A stretch of DNA of 34,056 bases from Sphingomonas sp. 67-36 (GCA_001897375.1 MKSU01000030.1:1-34056); one strand, 5' to 3'. Counted from the first letter of the stretch, positions 1-8,337 are shown. A program made the numbers and translations. Notes: generated by a model not told the origin, from the sequence alone.

Positions 1-95
1 CGTCCGTCAGCTTCCGTCTGCTCAAGGCTCGTCTCCTTCGGCAACCTTGAATCAGACCTCAACTCAAAACGGAATCCACTGAATGCAGACAACGC
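1..95. other. Left window edge, no assignable gene
   Basis: No gene can be assigned here. Two readings share the same codon register. On the minus strand a TTG at 25-23 follows an AGGAG-type ribosome site by about 7 nt and would open a gene running off the window (MSRRKLTD). On the plus strand an open frame enters from the edge and stops at the TGA at 80-82, which is also the first triplet of the 16-nt flank of the repeat. Neither frame shows the strong third-position G/C bias of the real genes in the window, so I name neither. Confidence 0.3.
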
Positions 96-99
96 CTAG
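80..99 (+). repeat. 20-nt inverted repeat, left partner
   Basis: The 16 nt TGAATGCAGACAACGC followed by CTAG lie directly left of the first 127-bp repeat copy. Their exact reverse complement lies directly right of the second copy at 34013-34032. The CTAG is shared with the terminus of the 127-bp element. The outer flanks of the two elements are therefore mirror images, although the elements themselves are in direct orientation. Confidence 0.85.
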
Positions 100-222
100 G
101 GCGATTTCGAGGCAGGTGGAAACGCAGTTCAGCGCAGCTAATCACCTGCCGGCTCGGAAATCGCGGCAAACAAGGGAAAATAGAGCGGTGATCCGATGCA
201 GTCGGATCGACAACCGCTCTAG
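96..222 (+). repeat. 127-bp double-hairpin repeat, copy 1
   Basis: The element is bounded by CTAG and is nearly identical to 33891-34016, with three substitutions and one 1-nt indel. It holds two imperfect hairpins. In the first, arms at 101-118 (GCGATTTC, then GAG, then GCAGGTG) pair with 143-164 around a 24-nt loop. In the second, TAGAGCGGT at 181-189 pairs with ACCGCTCTA at 213-221, and inside it GATCCGA pairs with TCGGATC. Its termini form a short inverted repeat (CTAGRGCG and CGCTCTAG). The stop codon of the HdeD-family gene (219-221, minus strand) lies inside the terminal arm. This looks like a REP/MITE-class intergenic element. No transposase is present, and a U-tract for a classical terminator is missing. 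Confidence 0.85.
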
Positions 223-761
223 ATATCCAGCGCCACCCGCTCGCCGCGATGGTCGAGCGCGAACAGCACCCATGTCGCGCCGGAGAACAGGAAGCTCACG
301 CCCAGCACGATCCCCGGCAGCGTCAGCGCCGAGATCGGCATCGCGTAGAAGATATAGGCCGCGAGCAGCAGGTTGATGACGCCCAGCGCGATCATTAGCC
401 CCCGGCGGCGACGGAAGCGGAATCCCCACGCCAGTTCCAGCACCCCGCGCGCGATCAGCCACAGGGCGAGCAGCAGCGTCAGCGATAGCGCGCCGGTCGC
501 CGGCTCGATCACCATGATCCCCCCGCCGATCAGCGAGATCACCCCGAGCAGGATCGCATAGCCGCGCCCTTCATGCCCTTGCCCGAAGATGCCGGCGAGC
601 AGCGAGAACAGCCCAGCCGCGATCAGATAGGCCCCGATCACCAATGTCGCGGCGAAGGTGGCGGGCACCGGCATCGCGATGGCGAACGCGCCGAGGATCA
701 GATTGACGATGCCATAGGCCAGAAGCCAGCCCCAGCCGATGCCGCGCGTCGAAAGCGTCAT
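219..761 (-). CDS. HdeD/DUF308 family membrane protein
   Basis: A small integral inner-membrane protein of about 180 residues. The sequence shows about six hydrophobic helices with short polar loops (first at WGWLLAYGIVNLILGAFAIA, last at TLPGIVLGVSFLFSGATWVL). This is the layout of the HdeD (DUF308) family, whose E. coli member is linked to acid resistance; the biochemical role is unknown. I chose the ATG at 761 because GGGGAG lies 6-7 nt upstream. An in-frame ATG at 860 would add 33 non-hydrophobic residues and run over the dnaE start. The gene is divergent from dnaE, about 90 nt apart. Its TAG stop is provided by the CTAG terminus of the repeat at 96-222, so transcription runs into that double hairpin. 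Confidence 0.85.
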   Translation of the reverse strand: MTLSTRGIGWGWLLAYGIVNLILGAFAIAMPVPATFAATLVIGAYLIAAGLFSLLAGIFGQGHEGRGYAILLGVISLIGGGIMVIEPATGALSLTLLLALWLIARGVLELAWGFRFRRRRGLMIALGVINLLLAAYIFYAMPISALTLPGIVLGVSFLFSGATWVLFALDHRGERVALDI

Positions 762-851
762 AACCGTCTCCCCGTTCCAGCACCGTAACCATCGGCCCGG
801 ATGTTGGTTCCGCACTGGCCGAATCGCGCGCCGGATCCTAGTGTCGCCGCC

Positions 852-3800
852 ATGCAACATTCAGGGTTCGTGCCGCTCCGCATCTTCTCCTCATACACGA
901 TGCTGGACGGCGCGATCGACCCCAAGGCGATCGCCAAGCGCGCGGCGGCGCTGGGTTTTCCGGCGGCGGCGCTCACCGATCGCAACGGCCTTTATGCCGC
1001 GATGTCCTATTCGGACGCGGCGTGCGATGCGGGGGTGCAGCCGATCATCGGGGTAATGCTGGGCATCGCCCGTCCCGACCTGCCCGAGGGCGTCGCACCG
1101 ATCGTCGACTGGCTCGCGCTCTACGCGCAGGACACGACCGGCTACGACAACCTCTGCGCCTTGGTCAGCATGGCCCACCTCGACCGGCCGATCGAGCAGG
1201 CGCCGCACGTCGATTTCGCCGCGCTGGCAGGGCGGACGGACGGGCTGATCGCGCTGACCGCGGGCGGGGAGGGCGCGCTCGCCCGGCTCTACGCCGAGGA
1301 TCAGCCGGCGCGCGCCGGGGCCTATGCCGATCGCCTGCAACGGCTGTTCCCCGACCGGCTCTATATCGAGATCGTCCGCCGCCTGAACGAGGTCGAGGGC
1401 GCCGCCGAGCCCCACCTGCTCGATCTCGCCTACGCCCGCGATCTGCCGCTGGTCGCTACCAACCCGTGCTGCTTTGCCGATCAGGATTTCCTCGATGCGC
1501 ACGACGCGATGCTGTGCATCGCCAATTCCACCTATGTCGAAAGCGACGATCGCCCGAAAAGCTCGCCCGATGCCTGGATGAAGCCGGCCGGCGAGATGCG
1601 GGCGTTGTTCGCCGATCTGCCCGAGGCGATCGAGAACACCCTGGTCGTGGCGCAGCGCTGCGCCGTCGCCGCGCCGAAGCGCAAGCCGATCCTCCCCAGC
1701 CTCGCCGGCGACCGCGAGGGCGAGGCGGCGATGCTGCGGCAGGACGCGTCGGCCGGGCTGGAGCGGCGGCTGGAGCGAATCGAGGCGCTCGGTGCCGCCC
1801 CGGCCGACCCGGACTGGAAGGAAGTCTATCGCAAGCGGCTGGAGTTCGAGCTGGATATCATCATCCAGATGGGCTTCCCCGGCTATTTCCTGATCGTCGC
1901 CGACTTCATCAAATGGGCCAAGGAGCGCGACATTCCGGTCGGGCCGGGGCGCGGCTCTGGCGCCGGCTCGGCCGTGGCATGGTCGCTGACCATCACCGAT
2001 CTCGATCCGATCCGCCTCGGCCTGCTGTTCGAGCGCTTCCTCAATCCCGAGCGCGTTTCGATGCCGGACTTCGACATCGACTTCTGCGAAACGCGGCGCG
2101 GCGAGGTGATCCGCTACGTGCAGGAGAAATACGGCCGCGACCAGGTGGCGCAGATCATCACCTTCGGAAAGCTCAAGGCGCGCGCGGTGCTCAAGGACAC
2201 CGGCCGCGTGCTCCAGATGAGCTATGGACAGGTCGATCGCCTCGCCAAGCTGGTGCCCAACCATCCGACCGACCCATGGACGCTGGAGCGCGCGCTGAAC
2301 GGCGTCAGCGAACTGGCGCGCGAATACGCCAATGAGAACGACGTCCGCCGCCTGCTCGATCTGGCGATGAAGCTGGAGGGGCTGCCGCGCCATTCCTCCA
2401 CCCACGCGGCGGGCGTGGTGATCGGGGACCGGCCGCTGGCGCAGCTCGTGCCGCTCTATCGCGATCCGCGATCGGACATGCCGGTCACGCAGTTCGACAT
2501 GAAATATGTCGAGGGCGCGGGGCTGGTGAAGTTCGACTTCCTCGGCCTCAAGACGCTCTCGGTGCTCAAGAAGGCGGTGGAGATGCTGGCCAAGCGCGGC
2601 ATCTCGGTCGATCTCGACGCGCTCGGCTGGGACGACGAGGAGACCTACGAGCTGCTCCAGGCCGGCAACACCGTCGGCGTGTTCCAGGTGGAATCGGAGG
2701 GGATGCGGCGCACGCTCTCCGCCGTGAAGCCCACCGTGTTCGAGGATATCATCGCGCTCGGCGCGCTCTATCGCCCCGGCCCGATGGACAACATCCCGAT
2801 GTTCGGCCGCCGCAAGAACGGGCAGGAGGAGATCGAATATCCGCATCCGCTGCTGGAGAGCATCCTTGCGGAAACCTACGGCATCTTCGTCTATCAGGAG
2901 CAGGTGATGCAGGCGGCGCAGGTGCTGGCCGGCTACACGCTCGGCGGCGCCGACCTGCTGCGCCGCGCGATGGGCAAGAAGATCAAGGCGGAGATGGATG
3001 CGCAGCGCGCGATCTTCGTCGAAGGCTGCGCGAAGACCAACAACATCACCGCCGCCAAGGCCAACGAGCTGTTCGACTTGATCGACAAGTTCGCCGGCTA
3101 TGGCTTCAACAAGAGCCACGCTGCGGCCTATGCCCTGCTCACCTATCAGACGGCGTGGCTGAAGGCGCACTATCCGCACGAATTCTTCGCCGCCTCGATG
3201 TGCTACGACATCCACCTCACCGACAAGCTCGCGGTGTTCGTGGACGACATGCGCCGCATGGGGATCGCGCTGCTGCCGCCCGATATCAACCGCAGCGAGG
3301 CGGAGTTCGAGGTGGAGGTGGACGATCACGGCACGCCCGCCGTCCGCTATGCGCTCGCCGCGCTGAAGTCGGTCGGCGAGGGGGCGATGGAGAAACTGGT
3401 CGCCGAGCGCGAGGAACGCGGGCGCTTCACCAGCCTCGACGATCTCGCGCACCGCGTCGATCCGCGCCTACTCAACAAGCGCCAACTCGAGACGCTGGCG
3501 GCGGGCGGCGCGTTCGATGCGATGGAGCCGAACCGCGCGGGCGTGTTCGCGATGGCGGAGACGATCCTCGCCGTCGCCGCGCGCACCCACGAGCAACGCG
3601 CCAGCGGGCAGGGCGGCCTGTTCGGCGACGCCAGCCATGCCGGCGACACGATCAAGCTGCCGCGCTCGGTCCATTGGAGCATGGCGCAGAAGATGGAGCA
3701 GGAGAAGGAAGCGTTCGGCTTCTATTTCTCCGCCCATCCGGTCGATCGCCACGCCCATCTCGCGAAGATGCACGGCGCGCGGCAATATGCGGCGCTGACC

Positions 3801-4352
3801 GAGCTTGCGATCCCCGACGACGGCACCCGCGCCGGGGCGACGATGGCGGTGCTGGTCGAGGAAGCGCGCTGGCGCACCTCCGCGCGGGGCCGCCGCTATC
3901 TGATGGCCACGCTGTCCGACCAGAGCGGGCAGTTCTTCTCCACCTGCTTCGACGATCAGGTTTCGAACGACCTGGAGGAAGCCGCCAAGGCTGGCGTGTG
4001 CGGCCTTGCGACGGTGGAGCTGGACCGTCGCCCCGGCGAAGACCAGCCGCGCGTCACGATCAAGCGTTTCCAGCAATTCGATTCACTGGCCTCGACGGCA
4101 CGTTTCGTCGCGGAGATCACGGTCGGCAATGTCGCGGCGATCGCGCCGCTGGCGACGCTGCTGGAGGGACAGCGCGGTGCGCGCGGCGAGGTGCGGCTGA
4201 AGGTGCGGCTCCCGCAGGGCGGCGAGGCGACCCTGCTGCTCGGCCGTGACTTCCTGCTCGACGCGGAACTGGTGGAGCGCGCCGGCCTGCTGCCCGGCGT
4301 GATCGGCGCGACGCTCGGCCGCGCGGAAACGCATCTCGCGGCGGCGAGTTGA
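852..4352 (+). CDS. dnaE: DNA polymerase III subunit alpha
   Basis: The catalytic subunit of the replicative polymerase, about 1166 residues, the usual DnaE1 length. The N-terminal PHP domain starts at FVPLRIFSSYTML. Its metal ligands are degenerate: Phe replaces the first motif His, and TDR replaces TDH. The palm domain carries GPGRGSGAGS and PDFDIDF with catalytic Asp406 and Asp408, and the third Asp (about 562) is in KFDFLGL. A clamp-binding motif QGGLF begins at residue 920, as in E. coli. An OB-fold region and C-terminal domain follow. I chose the ATG at 852 because the homologous sequence begins with MQHSGFVPLR. An ATG at 801 would add 17 residues, and neither start has a clear ribosome site. 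It converges on the cyclophilin gene with a single base between the stops. Confidence 0.97.
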   Translation: MQHSGFVPLRIFSSYTMLDGAIDPKAIAKRAAALGFPAAALTDRNGLYAAMSYSDAACDAGVQPIIGVMLGIARPDLPEGVAPIVDWLALYAQDTTGYDNLCALVSMAHLDRPIEQAPHVDFAALAGRTDGLIALTAGGEGALARLYAEDQPARAGAYADRLQRLFPDRLYIEIVRRLNEVEGAAEPHLLDLAYARDLPLVATNPCCFADQDFLDAHDAMLCIANSTYVESDDRPKSSPDAWMKPAGEMRALFADLPEAIENTLVVAQRCAVAAPKRKPILPSLAGDREGEAAMLRQDASAGLERRLERIEALGAAPADPDWKEVYRKRLEFELDIIIQMGFPGYFLIVADFIKWAKERDIPVGPGRGSGAGSAVAWSLTITDLDPIRLGLLFERFLNPERVSMPDFDIDFCETRRGEVIRYVQEKYGRDQVAQIITFGKLKARAVLKDTGRVLQMSYGQVDRLAKLVPNHPTDPWTLERALNGVSELAREYANENDVRRLLDLAMKLEGLPRHSSTHAAGVVIGDRPLAQLVPLYRDPRSDMPVTQFDMKYVEGAGLVKFDFLGLKTLSVLKKAVEMLAKRGISVDLDALGWDDEETYELLQAGNTVGVFQVESEGMRRTLSAVKPTVFEDIIALGALYRPGPMDNIPMFGRRKNGQEEIEYPHPLLESILAETYGIFVYQEQVMQAAQVLAGYTLGGADLLRRAMGKKIKAEMDAQRAIFVEGCAKTNNITAAKANELFDLIDKFAGYGFNKSHAAAYALLTYQTAWLKAHYPHEFFAASMCYDIHLTDKLAVFVDDMRRMGIALLPPDINRSEAEFEVEVDDHGTPAVRYALAALKSVGEGAMEKLVAEREERGRFTSLDDLAHRVDPRLLNKRQLETLAAGGAFDAMEPNRAGVFAMAETILAVAARTHEQRASGQGGLFGDASHAGDTIKLPRSVHWSMAQKMEQEKEAFGFYFSAHPVDRHAHLAKMHGARQYAALTELAIPDDGTRAGATMAVLVEEARWRTSARGRRYLMATLSDQSGQFFSTCFDDQVSNDLEEAAKAGVCGLATVELDRRPGEDQPRVTIKRFQQFDSLASTARFVAEITVGNVAAIAPLATLLEGQRGARGEVRLKVRLPQGGEATLLLGRDFLLDAELVERAGLLPGVIGATLGRAETHLAAAS

Positions 4353-4353
4353 C

Positions 4354-5013
4354 CTAGCCGACGGAGGGCGTCGGAGCCGGAGCGGGAGCCGCCGGCAGCG
4401 CGGGAGAGTGGCGCACCGTCTGCACCTTGATCGCCGGCTCCAGCATCTGCCCCTTCATCAACCCTTCGCCGCGCGTCGGGGAGGTCGGCGCGTCCATGAT
4501 GCGATGGACGATATCCATCCCGCTCACCACATGGCCGAACACGGCATAGCCCGGATCGGTCGCGGTCGCGTCCATCGTGGAAAGGTCGCCGACGATGATG
4601 AAGAAATCGCCCGAGGCGGTGCCCGGCCTGCCCATCGCCATGGAGATCGCGCCGTCCTTGTGGCTCAGCCCGGTCTTGCTCGTCGGCTCGTGCGGGATCG
4701 GCGGGAGGGTGCGCTTGGGATCGTTGCCGGTGCCGAACTGGATGAAGCCGTAACCGGGCTGGATCTTCACCGCGCGATAGAAATTCACCCCGTCGAGCCG
4801 CTTCTGGTCGACATATTTCAGGAAATTGGCGGCGGTGATCGGCGCATGTTCCTTGTCGATCGCGATCACGATCGGCCCCCAGTTCGTCGTGACGGTCACG
4901 TTCACGATGCCCGCGGGATTGGGGGCGGCCACCGGCGGCGCGGGGGCGGTCTGCGCGAGCGCGGCGGGTGAGGGGAGCGCGAGCAGCGCGGCGAGAGGCA
5001 GGAGGAGGCGCAT
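4354..5013 (-). CDS. Periplasmic cyclophilin-type peptidyl-prolyl isomerase
   Basis: A predicted prolyl cis-trans isomerase exported to the periplasm to help envelope proteins fold. Residues 1-20 form a clear signal peptide (Leu/Ala-rich core ending ALA-Q). A Pro/Ala linker precedes the cyclophilin domain (about residues 36-200). Family landmarks are NFYRAV, carrying the catalytic Arg, then GFIQFGTGN, the core GDFFIIVGD and the closing YAVFGHVVSGMDIV. The C-terminus is a Pro/Ala-rich tail. The gene is divergent from the phasin gene with a 120-nt spacer and convergent with dnaE. It could also be annotated simply as peptidylprolyl isomerase, and the PpiA/PpiB assignment is open. Confidence 0.93.
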   Translation of the reverse strand: MRLLLPLAALLALPSPAALAQTAPAPPVAAPNPAGIVNVTVTTNWGPIVIAIDKEHAPITAANFLKYVDQKRLDGVNFYRAVKIQPGYGFIQFGTGNDPKRTLPPIPHEPTSKTGLSHKDGAISMAMGRPGTASGDFFIIVGDLSTMDATATDPGYAVFGHVVSGMDIVHRIMDAPTSPTRGEGLMKGQMLEPAIKVQTVRHSPALPAAPAPAPTPSVG

Positions 5014-5063
5014 GGCGCGCTTCTATCATTTCCCGTGCGGGCTTGTCAGCCGCATTGGCCTCT

Positions 5064-5096
5064 TGTCGCCGGCACGCGACAGGTCCAGCATGTCGC
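5064..5096. promoter_or_regulatory. Candidate operator upstream of the phasin gene
   Basis: A perfect inverted repeat, TGTCGC-N6-GCGACA (5064-5081), lies in the 120-nt spacer between the divergent cyclophilin and phasin genes. A third TGTCGC half-site follows at 5091-5096. The symmetry and position suit a repressor or activator site, for example a PHA-responsive regulator such as PhaR. The regulator is not identified in the window, so this is inference. Confidence 0.3.
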
Positions 5097-5133
5097 GGCA
5101 AGCTGATCGGTTGCGTCTCAACAAGGGAGAGGA

Positions 5134-5544
5134 ATGATGGCTGCATCACGCAAGACGACCGCCGGAGATCGGGCCAAGGCGGCGGCCGACAAGGTACGCG
5201 AAGGAGCGGAAAAGGCACGCGAATCGTTCAAGGAACGTGTCGTCGATCCCGCCAAGCGCGCCGGCGAGGCGATGAAGGCATCCGGCGAGAAGGTCGTCGA
5301 GGGCAACAAGACGATCGGCCTGAAGATGATCGATCAGGCCGAGACCAACGCGCGCGAGGCGTTCGCCGCGATGCGCGCCGCCGCCGGGGCCAGGGACCTT
5401 TCCGAAGTGATGAAGATCCAGGGCGAATTCCTGCGCGAGCAGGGCAATCGCTCGATGACGCAGGCGCGCGAGATCGGCGAGTTGATCATGCAGTTCGGCC
5501 GCGATGCGGTCGGCCCGCTGAAGACGGGCGCGACGAAGAAGTGA
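5134..5544 (+). CDS. Phasin family protein
   Basis: A small granule-associated protein of about 136 residues, predicted to coat polyhydroxyalkanoate granules. The N-terminal 45 residues are Lys/Arg/Ala-rich and helical. The rest is an amphipathic phasin_2-type helical domain, recognisable from IDQAETNAREAFAAMRA, then a stretch beginning DLSEVMKIQGEFLREQ and the terminal GELIMQFGRDAVGPLK. There are no membrane segments or signal peptide. A strong GGGAGAGGA ribosome site precedes two adjacent ATGs (5134 and 5137), and either could be used. The phaC and phaE-like genes lie downstream on the other strand, which supports a PHA role. It converges on the alpha/beta hydrolase with 14 nt between stops. 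Confidence 0.88.
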   Translation: MMAASRKTTAGDRAKAAADKVREGAEKARESFKERVVDPAKRAGEAMKASGEKVVEGNKTIGLKMIDQAETNAREAFAAMRAAAGARDLSEVMKIQGEFLREQGNRSMTQAREIGELIMQFGRDAVGPLKTGATKK

Positions 5545-5558
5545 CACGTGGCGGCCGT

Positions 5559-6350
5559 TCAGGCGTGGCCGGCGCTGGGATAGAATAACGCGCGCAGGCC
5601 ATTGCGTCGGAACGGCCGCCATTCCCCCTCGGGCAGGGCCAGCCGATCGGCGACGGCGTAGAGCACTGCGGGATTGACGCCCAGCCCGCAGTGGCTGCCA
5701 TGCACCTGGATATTGTCGCTGATCGCGGCCTGCGGCTCGACGCAGTTCCGCCACGCGACGATGCCGTCCTCGCGGCTCCAGATCGCGGTGGAGGGCACCG
5801 GCGGCGGCGAAGTCCCCTCGGCGAGCTGGCCGCTGGTATGATCGTCGTCGATCAATTGCCCGGTCAGCAGTTCGTAGAGCCGCCACACGTTCGTCGCGCG
5901 CGGCGATCCGGCGAATGGCGAGCCGAGCGAGATCACCTGCCGCACCGCTTCCGGCATCCGCCGCGCCATGATGCGCGCCATCACGCCGCCGAGGCTCCAG
6001 CCGACGAGGCTCACCTTGCGCCCGGTCGCCGCATGGATCGTCTCGATGCGCGCCGCGAGCCGCTCGCCCTCCAGGCCGATCGCTTTGGGGCCAAGATTGC
6101 GTCCCAGTTCCCAGCGATGCGCGTCATAGCCCAACCCTTTCAGGTAGCGCCGGAGGATCGTCGTGGAGACATCGGAGGTGACGAAGCCGGGCAGCACCAT
6201 CACCGGATGCCCGTCCCCGCGCGGCGCCGTGGCAAGCAGCGGTGCGGCGGCGGGCAGCGAGCCGAGCTCGGCCAGCGCGCGCGGCAATTCGGTCAGCGCG
6301 AGCAGTGCCGAGGGCGGACGTTCGATCTCTGCCGACAGGACGGTGGCCAT
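5559..6350 (-). CDS. Alpha/beta hydrolase (lipase/esterase-like)
   Basis: A cytoplasmic alpha/beta-hydrolase of about 263 residues with no signal peptide. The oxyanion region is VMVLPGFVTSD, the nucleophile elbow is GWSLGG (Ser119), and SREDGIV (Asp195) and HGSHCGLG (His220) supply a plausible acid and base. The fold resembles triacylglycerol lipase/acyltransferase-like proteins; the substrate is unknown. As last gene of the phaE-phaC-GNAT run it may act on PHA or acyl esters, which is inference. The ATG at 6350 is preferred over a TTG at 6353 because AGGAG lies 8 nt upstream of it. It starts 24 nt after the GNAT stop. Confidence 0.85.
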   Translation of the reverse strand: MATVLSAEIERPPSALLALTELPRALAELGSLPAAAPLLATAPRGDGHPVMVLPGFVTSDVSTTILRRYLKGLGYDAHRWELGRNLGPKAIGLEGERLAARIETIHAATGRKVSLVGWSLGGVMARIMARRMPEAVRQVISLGSPFAGSPRATNVWRLYELLTGQLIDDDHTSGQLAEGTSPPPVPSTAIWSREDGIVAWRNCVEPQAAISDNIQVHGSHCGLGVNPAVLYAVADRLALPEGEWRPFRRNGLRALFYPSAGHA

Positions 6351-6374
6351 CAACGATTCTCCTGAAAATGGAAA

Positions 6375-6914
6375 TTACGTGGCATCGAAGCCGTAAGCGC
6401 GCTGCGTCGCCTCGTGCCGGCGCAGATCGAGGCTGAGGATGGCGAGGTCGTGCGGCTGTCCGGCGCGATCACGCACCTGATCCTTGAGCAGCGCCTCGCC
6501 GCGAAAGCCGAGGCTTTCGAACAGGGTGACCGAATTGCGCTGGTCCGGCGTCATCGCGGCGGTCAGCTTCTCCAGCCCGCGATCGATGGCGATGGCGAGG
6601 ATCGCCTGCAGCATGTCGCGGCCCAGCCCGGCGCCGCGCCGCTCGGCCGAAACGAGCAGCCGCACCTCGCCCACATGCGACGACCAGCCGAGCGGGTCGC
6701 GGACCAGCGCGACCGATCCGAGCACCGTTTCCCCGTCCATCGCCAGCAGGCTGTCGATCCAGCCGTCGTCGATCGCCGCCAGCCACGCCTCCACGACGCG
6801 CGGATGTTTCAGGTCGCGGCCGAGGAACAGCAGGTCGTGCTCCGGCAGTCCCTGCGCGAAGGCCAGCATCGCGTCGCGGTCGGCGGGGCGGAAGCGGCGG
6901 ATGCGGTGGCTCAC
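6375..6914 (-). CDS. GNAT family N-acetyltransferase
   Basis: An acetyl-CoA-dependent N-acetyltransferase of about 179 residues; the acceptor is unknown. The GNAT core is visible. Beta4 (HVGEVRLLVSA) leads into the pyrophosphate-binding RRGAGLGRDML (Q/R-x-x-G-x-G/A), followed by AAMTPDQRNSVTLFESLGF, the usual end of motif B. I place the start at the GTG at 6914 because GTGA forms a 4-nt overlap with the phaC stop, the hallmark of translational coupling. An upstream ATG (6953) would add 13 residues overlapping phaC. The conserved sequence starts at SHRIRRFRPADRD, which fits the GTG. Confidence 0.87.
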   Translation of the reverse strand: MSHRIRRFRPADRDAMLAFAQGLPEHDLLFLGRDLKHPRVVEAWLAAIDDGWIDSLLAMDGETVLGSVALVRDPLGWSSHVGEVRLLVSAERRGAGLGRDMLQAILAIAIDRGLEKLTAAMTPDQRNSVTLFESLGFRGEALLKDQVRDRAGQPHDLAILSLDLRRHEATQRAYGFDAT

Positions 6915-7984
6915 AGCGAGCGCTCCGCCAGCCAGCCGGCCAGCGTCGGCCACATGCGCTTGATCGCGTTGCCGCCGGCGACGAGGCTGACGTGGCCGCC
7001 CTTCAGCATGATCTCCTGCTTGTCGTCCGATCCGATCATCTCGATCAGGGGGGCGGACGCCGCGCGTGGAACGATATGGTCATGCTCCGCCGCGAGATGC
7101 AGGAACGGGATCGTGATGCTGCCTGGATCGACCTTGCGTCCTCCCACTTCCATCGTGCCGTTCAGCAATCGATTCTCCCACATGAGCATCTTGGTCGTCT
7201 GCCGGAAATATTCGCCGGCCAGCGGCAGGGTATCGGTGTTCCAACGCTCGAACATGCGAAACGACTTCACATATTCCTCGTCCCACAAATTATCGTAAAG
7301 CCGGATGTTCCCGGCCGCGCGCGCCGCCGGGCGCAGCATGTCGAACGAGGAATAGAGCATGTCGCCGGGCACGTTGCCGAACGTCTCGACCAGCCGGTCC
7401 ACGTCGAAATAGCGCTGGTCGGACCATGCTGCGAACATGCCCATCTGCGAGAAATCGATCGGCGTGGTGAAGGTGACGAGGTTGGCGATGCCGGTGTCCC
7501 GGTGCAACGCGGTGTGGAGGAGGGAGAGGACGCCGCCGAAGCAATAGCCGATAATGCTGACGTCCGGCTCGCCGGTTTCCTCCTTGATGCGCTCCACCGC
7601 GGCGCCGATGAAGGTCACGGCATAATCTTCGAGCGTCAGGGTGCGCTCGTGGCTGCGCGGCGCTTCCCATTCCAGCATGAACACGTCGAACCCGGCCTTC
7701 AGCAGGAATTCGACGAGGCTCTGCCCCGGCACCAGATCGAAGATGAAGCCGCGGTTGGTGGTGGCCATCACCAGCAGGATCGGGACGCGATATACCTCGT
7801 CGGTCATCGCGCGATAATGGTTGAGCCGCATCGGCCCGCGCGCGATCAGCACGTCCTTGGGCGTGGCGCCGACCACCGGGGCGGGGGAGGTGAAATAGCT
7901 CAGCCCGGATATGTTCCGCGCCATCATCCGTTCGAACTCCGCGCGTGCGGCACTGATCGGATCGGATGGCGCGGTTGCTTGCAT
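6911..7984 (-). CDS. phaC: Polyhydroxyalkanoate synthase, class III-like PhaC
   Basis: Polymerises (R)-3-hydroxyacyl-CoA into polyhydroxyalkanoate at granules. At 357 residues it is the short class III/IV length, not the ~590 of class I. The lipase-like box is GYCFGG with nucleophile Cys148. Asp302 (AEHDHIVP) and His331 (KGGHVSLV) complete the triad, matching the Allochromatium vinosum PhaC spacing almost exactly. The ATG at 7984 overlaps the phaE-like stop by one base (TGATG), with AGGGA just upstream. Such synthases need a partner subunit, and the gene directly upstream fits that role. The RND pump genes lie further upstream on the same strand. Confidence 0.93.
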   Translation of the reverse strand: MQATAPSDPISAARAEFERMMARNISGLSYFTSPAPVVGATPKDVLIARGPMRLNHYRAMTDEVYRVPILLVMATTNRGFIFDLVPGQSLVEFLLKAGFDVFMLEWEAPRSHERTLTLEDYAVTFIGAAVERIKEETGEPDVSIIGYCFGGVLSLLHTALHRDTGIANLVTFTTPIDFSQMGMFAAWSDQRYFDVDRLVETFGNVPGDMLYSSFDMLRPAARAAGNIRLYDNLWDEEYVKSFRMFERWNTDTLPLAGEYFRQTTKMLMWENRLLNGTMEVGGRKVDPGSITIPFLHLAAEHDHIVPRAASAPLIEMIGSDDKQEIMLKGGHVSLVAGGNAIKRMWPTLAGWLAERSL

Positions 7985-8337
7985 CAGCTTTCCCTGGCTG
8001 GCGGTTTCCGGCTGCGCCGGGGGCGCGGCTTGGCGGGGTCCGGCCCGGCGCTGCCGAGCTTCGCCTCGATCCGCGCGAGCGCCGTTTCGATTCCGGCGAT
8101 GCGCCGGGCGAGATCGTCGATGTCGGTGCGGCTCGGCAGGTTGGCGGCCGCGAGCACGCGCTCCATCACCTGATGCGTGTTCGCCTGCATGTTCGCGGTG
8201 GCGGCGCTGAGGGCGCTCATGCCGCGCACGAACTCCTCGCTCTTCATCGTGTCGGCGCCGAAATTGTTCGCCGCTTTTTCCCAATGCCCAAGCATCTCGC
8301 GGAAGAATGCTGCGGGATCTTGCGGGTTCATCGACAT
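7984..8337 (-). CDS. phaE: Short PhaE-like PHA synthase subunit
   Basis: A predicted non-catalytic partner of PhaC, only about 117 residues long, whereas classical PhaE is roughly 350. The N-terminal half is helical (PAAFFREMLGHWEKAANNFG). The centre holds the signature NLPSRTDIDDLARRIAGIE, close to the conserved NLPTR-type segment and following coiled coil of PhaE/PhaR and some phasins. The tail is Pro/Arg/Lys-rich (RPRRSRKPPARES), so it could contact DNA or polymer. It has no signal peptide. I chose the ATG at 8337; another in-frame ATG follows two codons later, and a TTG at 8376 is less likely. It lies 40 nt after the outer-membrane factor gene. It could instead be a phasin-like protein. 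Confidence 0.72.
   Translation of the reverse strand: MSMNPQDPAAFFREMLGHWEKAANNFGADTMKSEEFVRGMSALSAATANMQANTHQVMERVLAAANLPSRTDIDDLARRIAGIETALARIEAKLGSAGPDPAKPRPRRSRKPPARES

Noticed and set aside
1-25. Minus-strand gene start at the TTG at 25
   Set aside because: Only eight codons are visible, and the overlapping plus-strand frame is equally open, so it is described under the edge region instead of called.
891-3452. Long open frame of 853 codons on the minus strand opposite dnaE
   Set aside because: It is a by-product of GC-rich codon use. It lies wholly antisense to a gene with clear polymerase motifs, and its translation is low-complexity Arg/His/Asp-rich.
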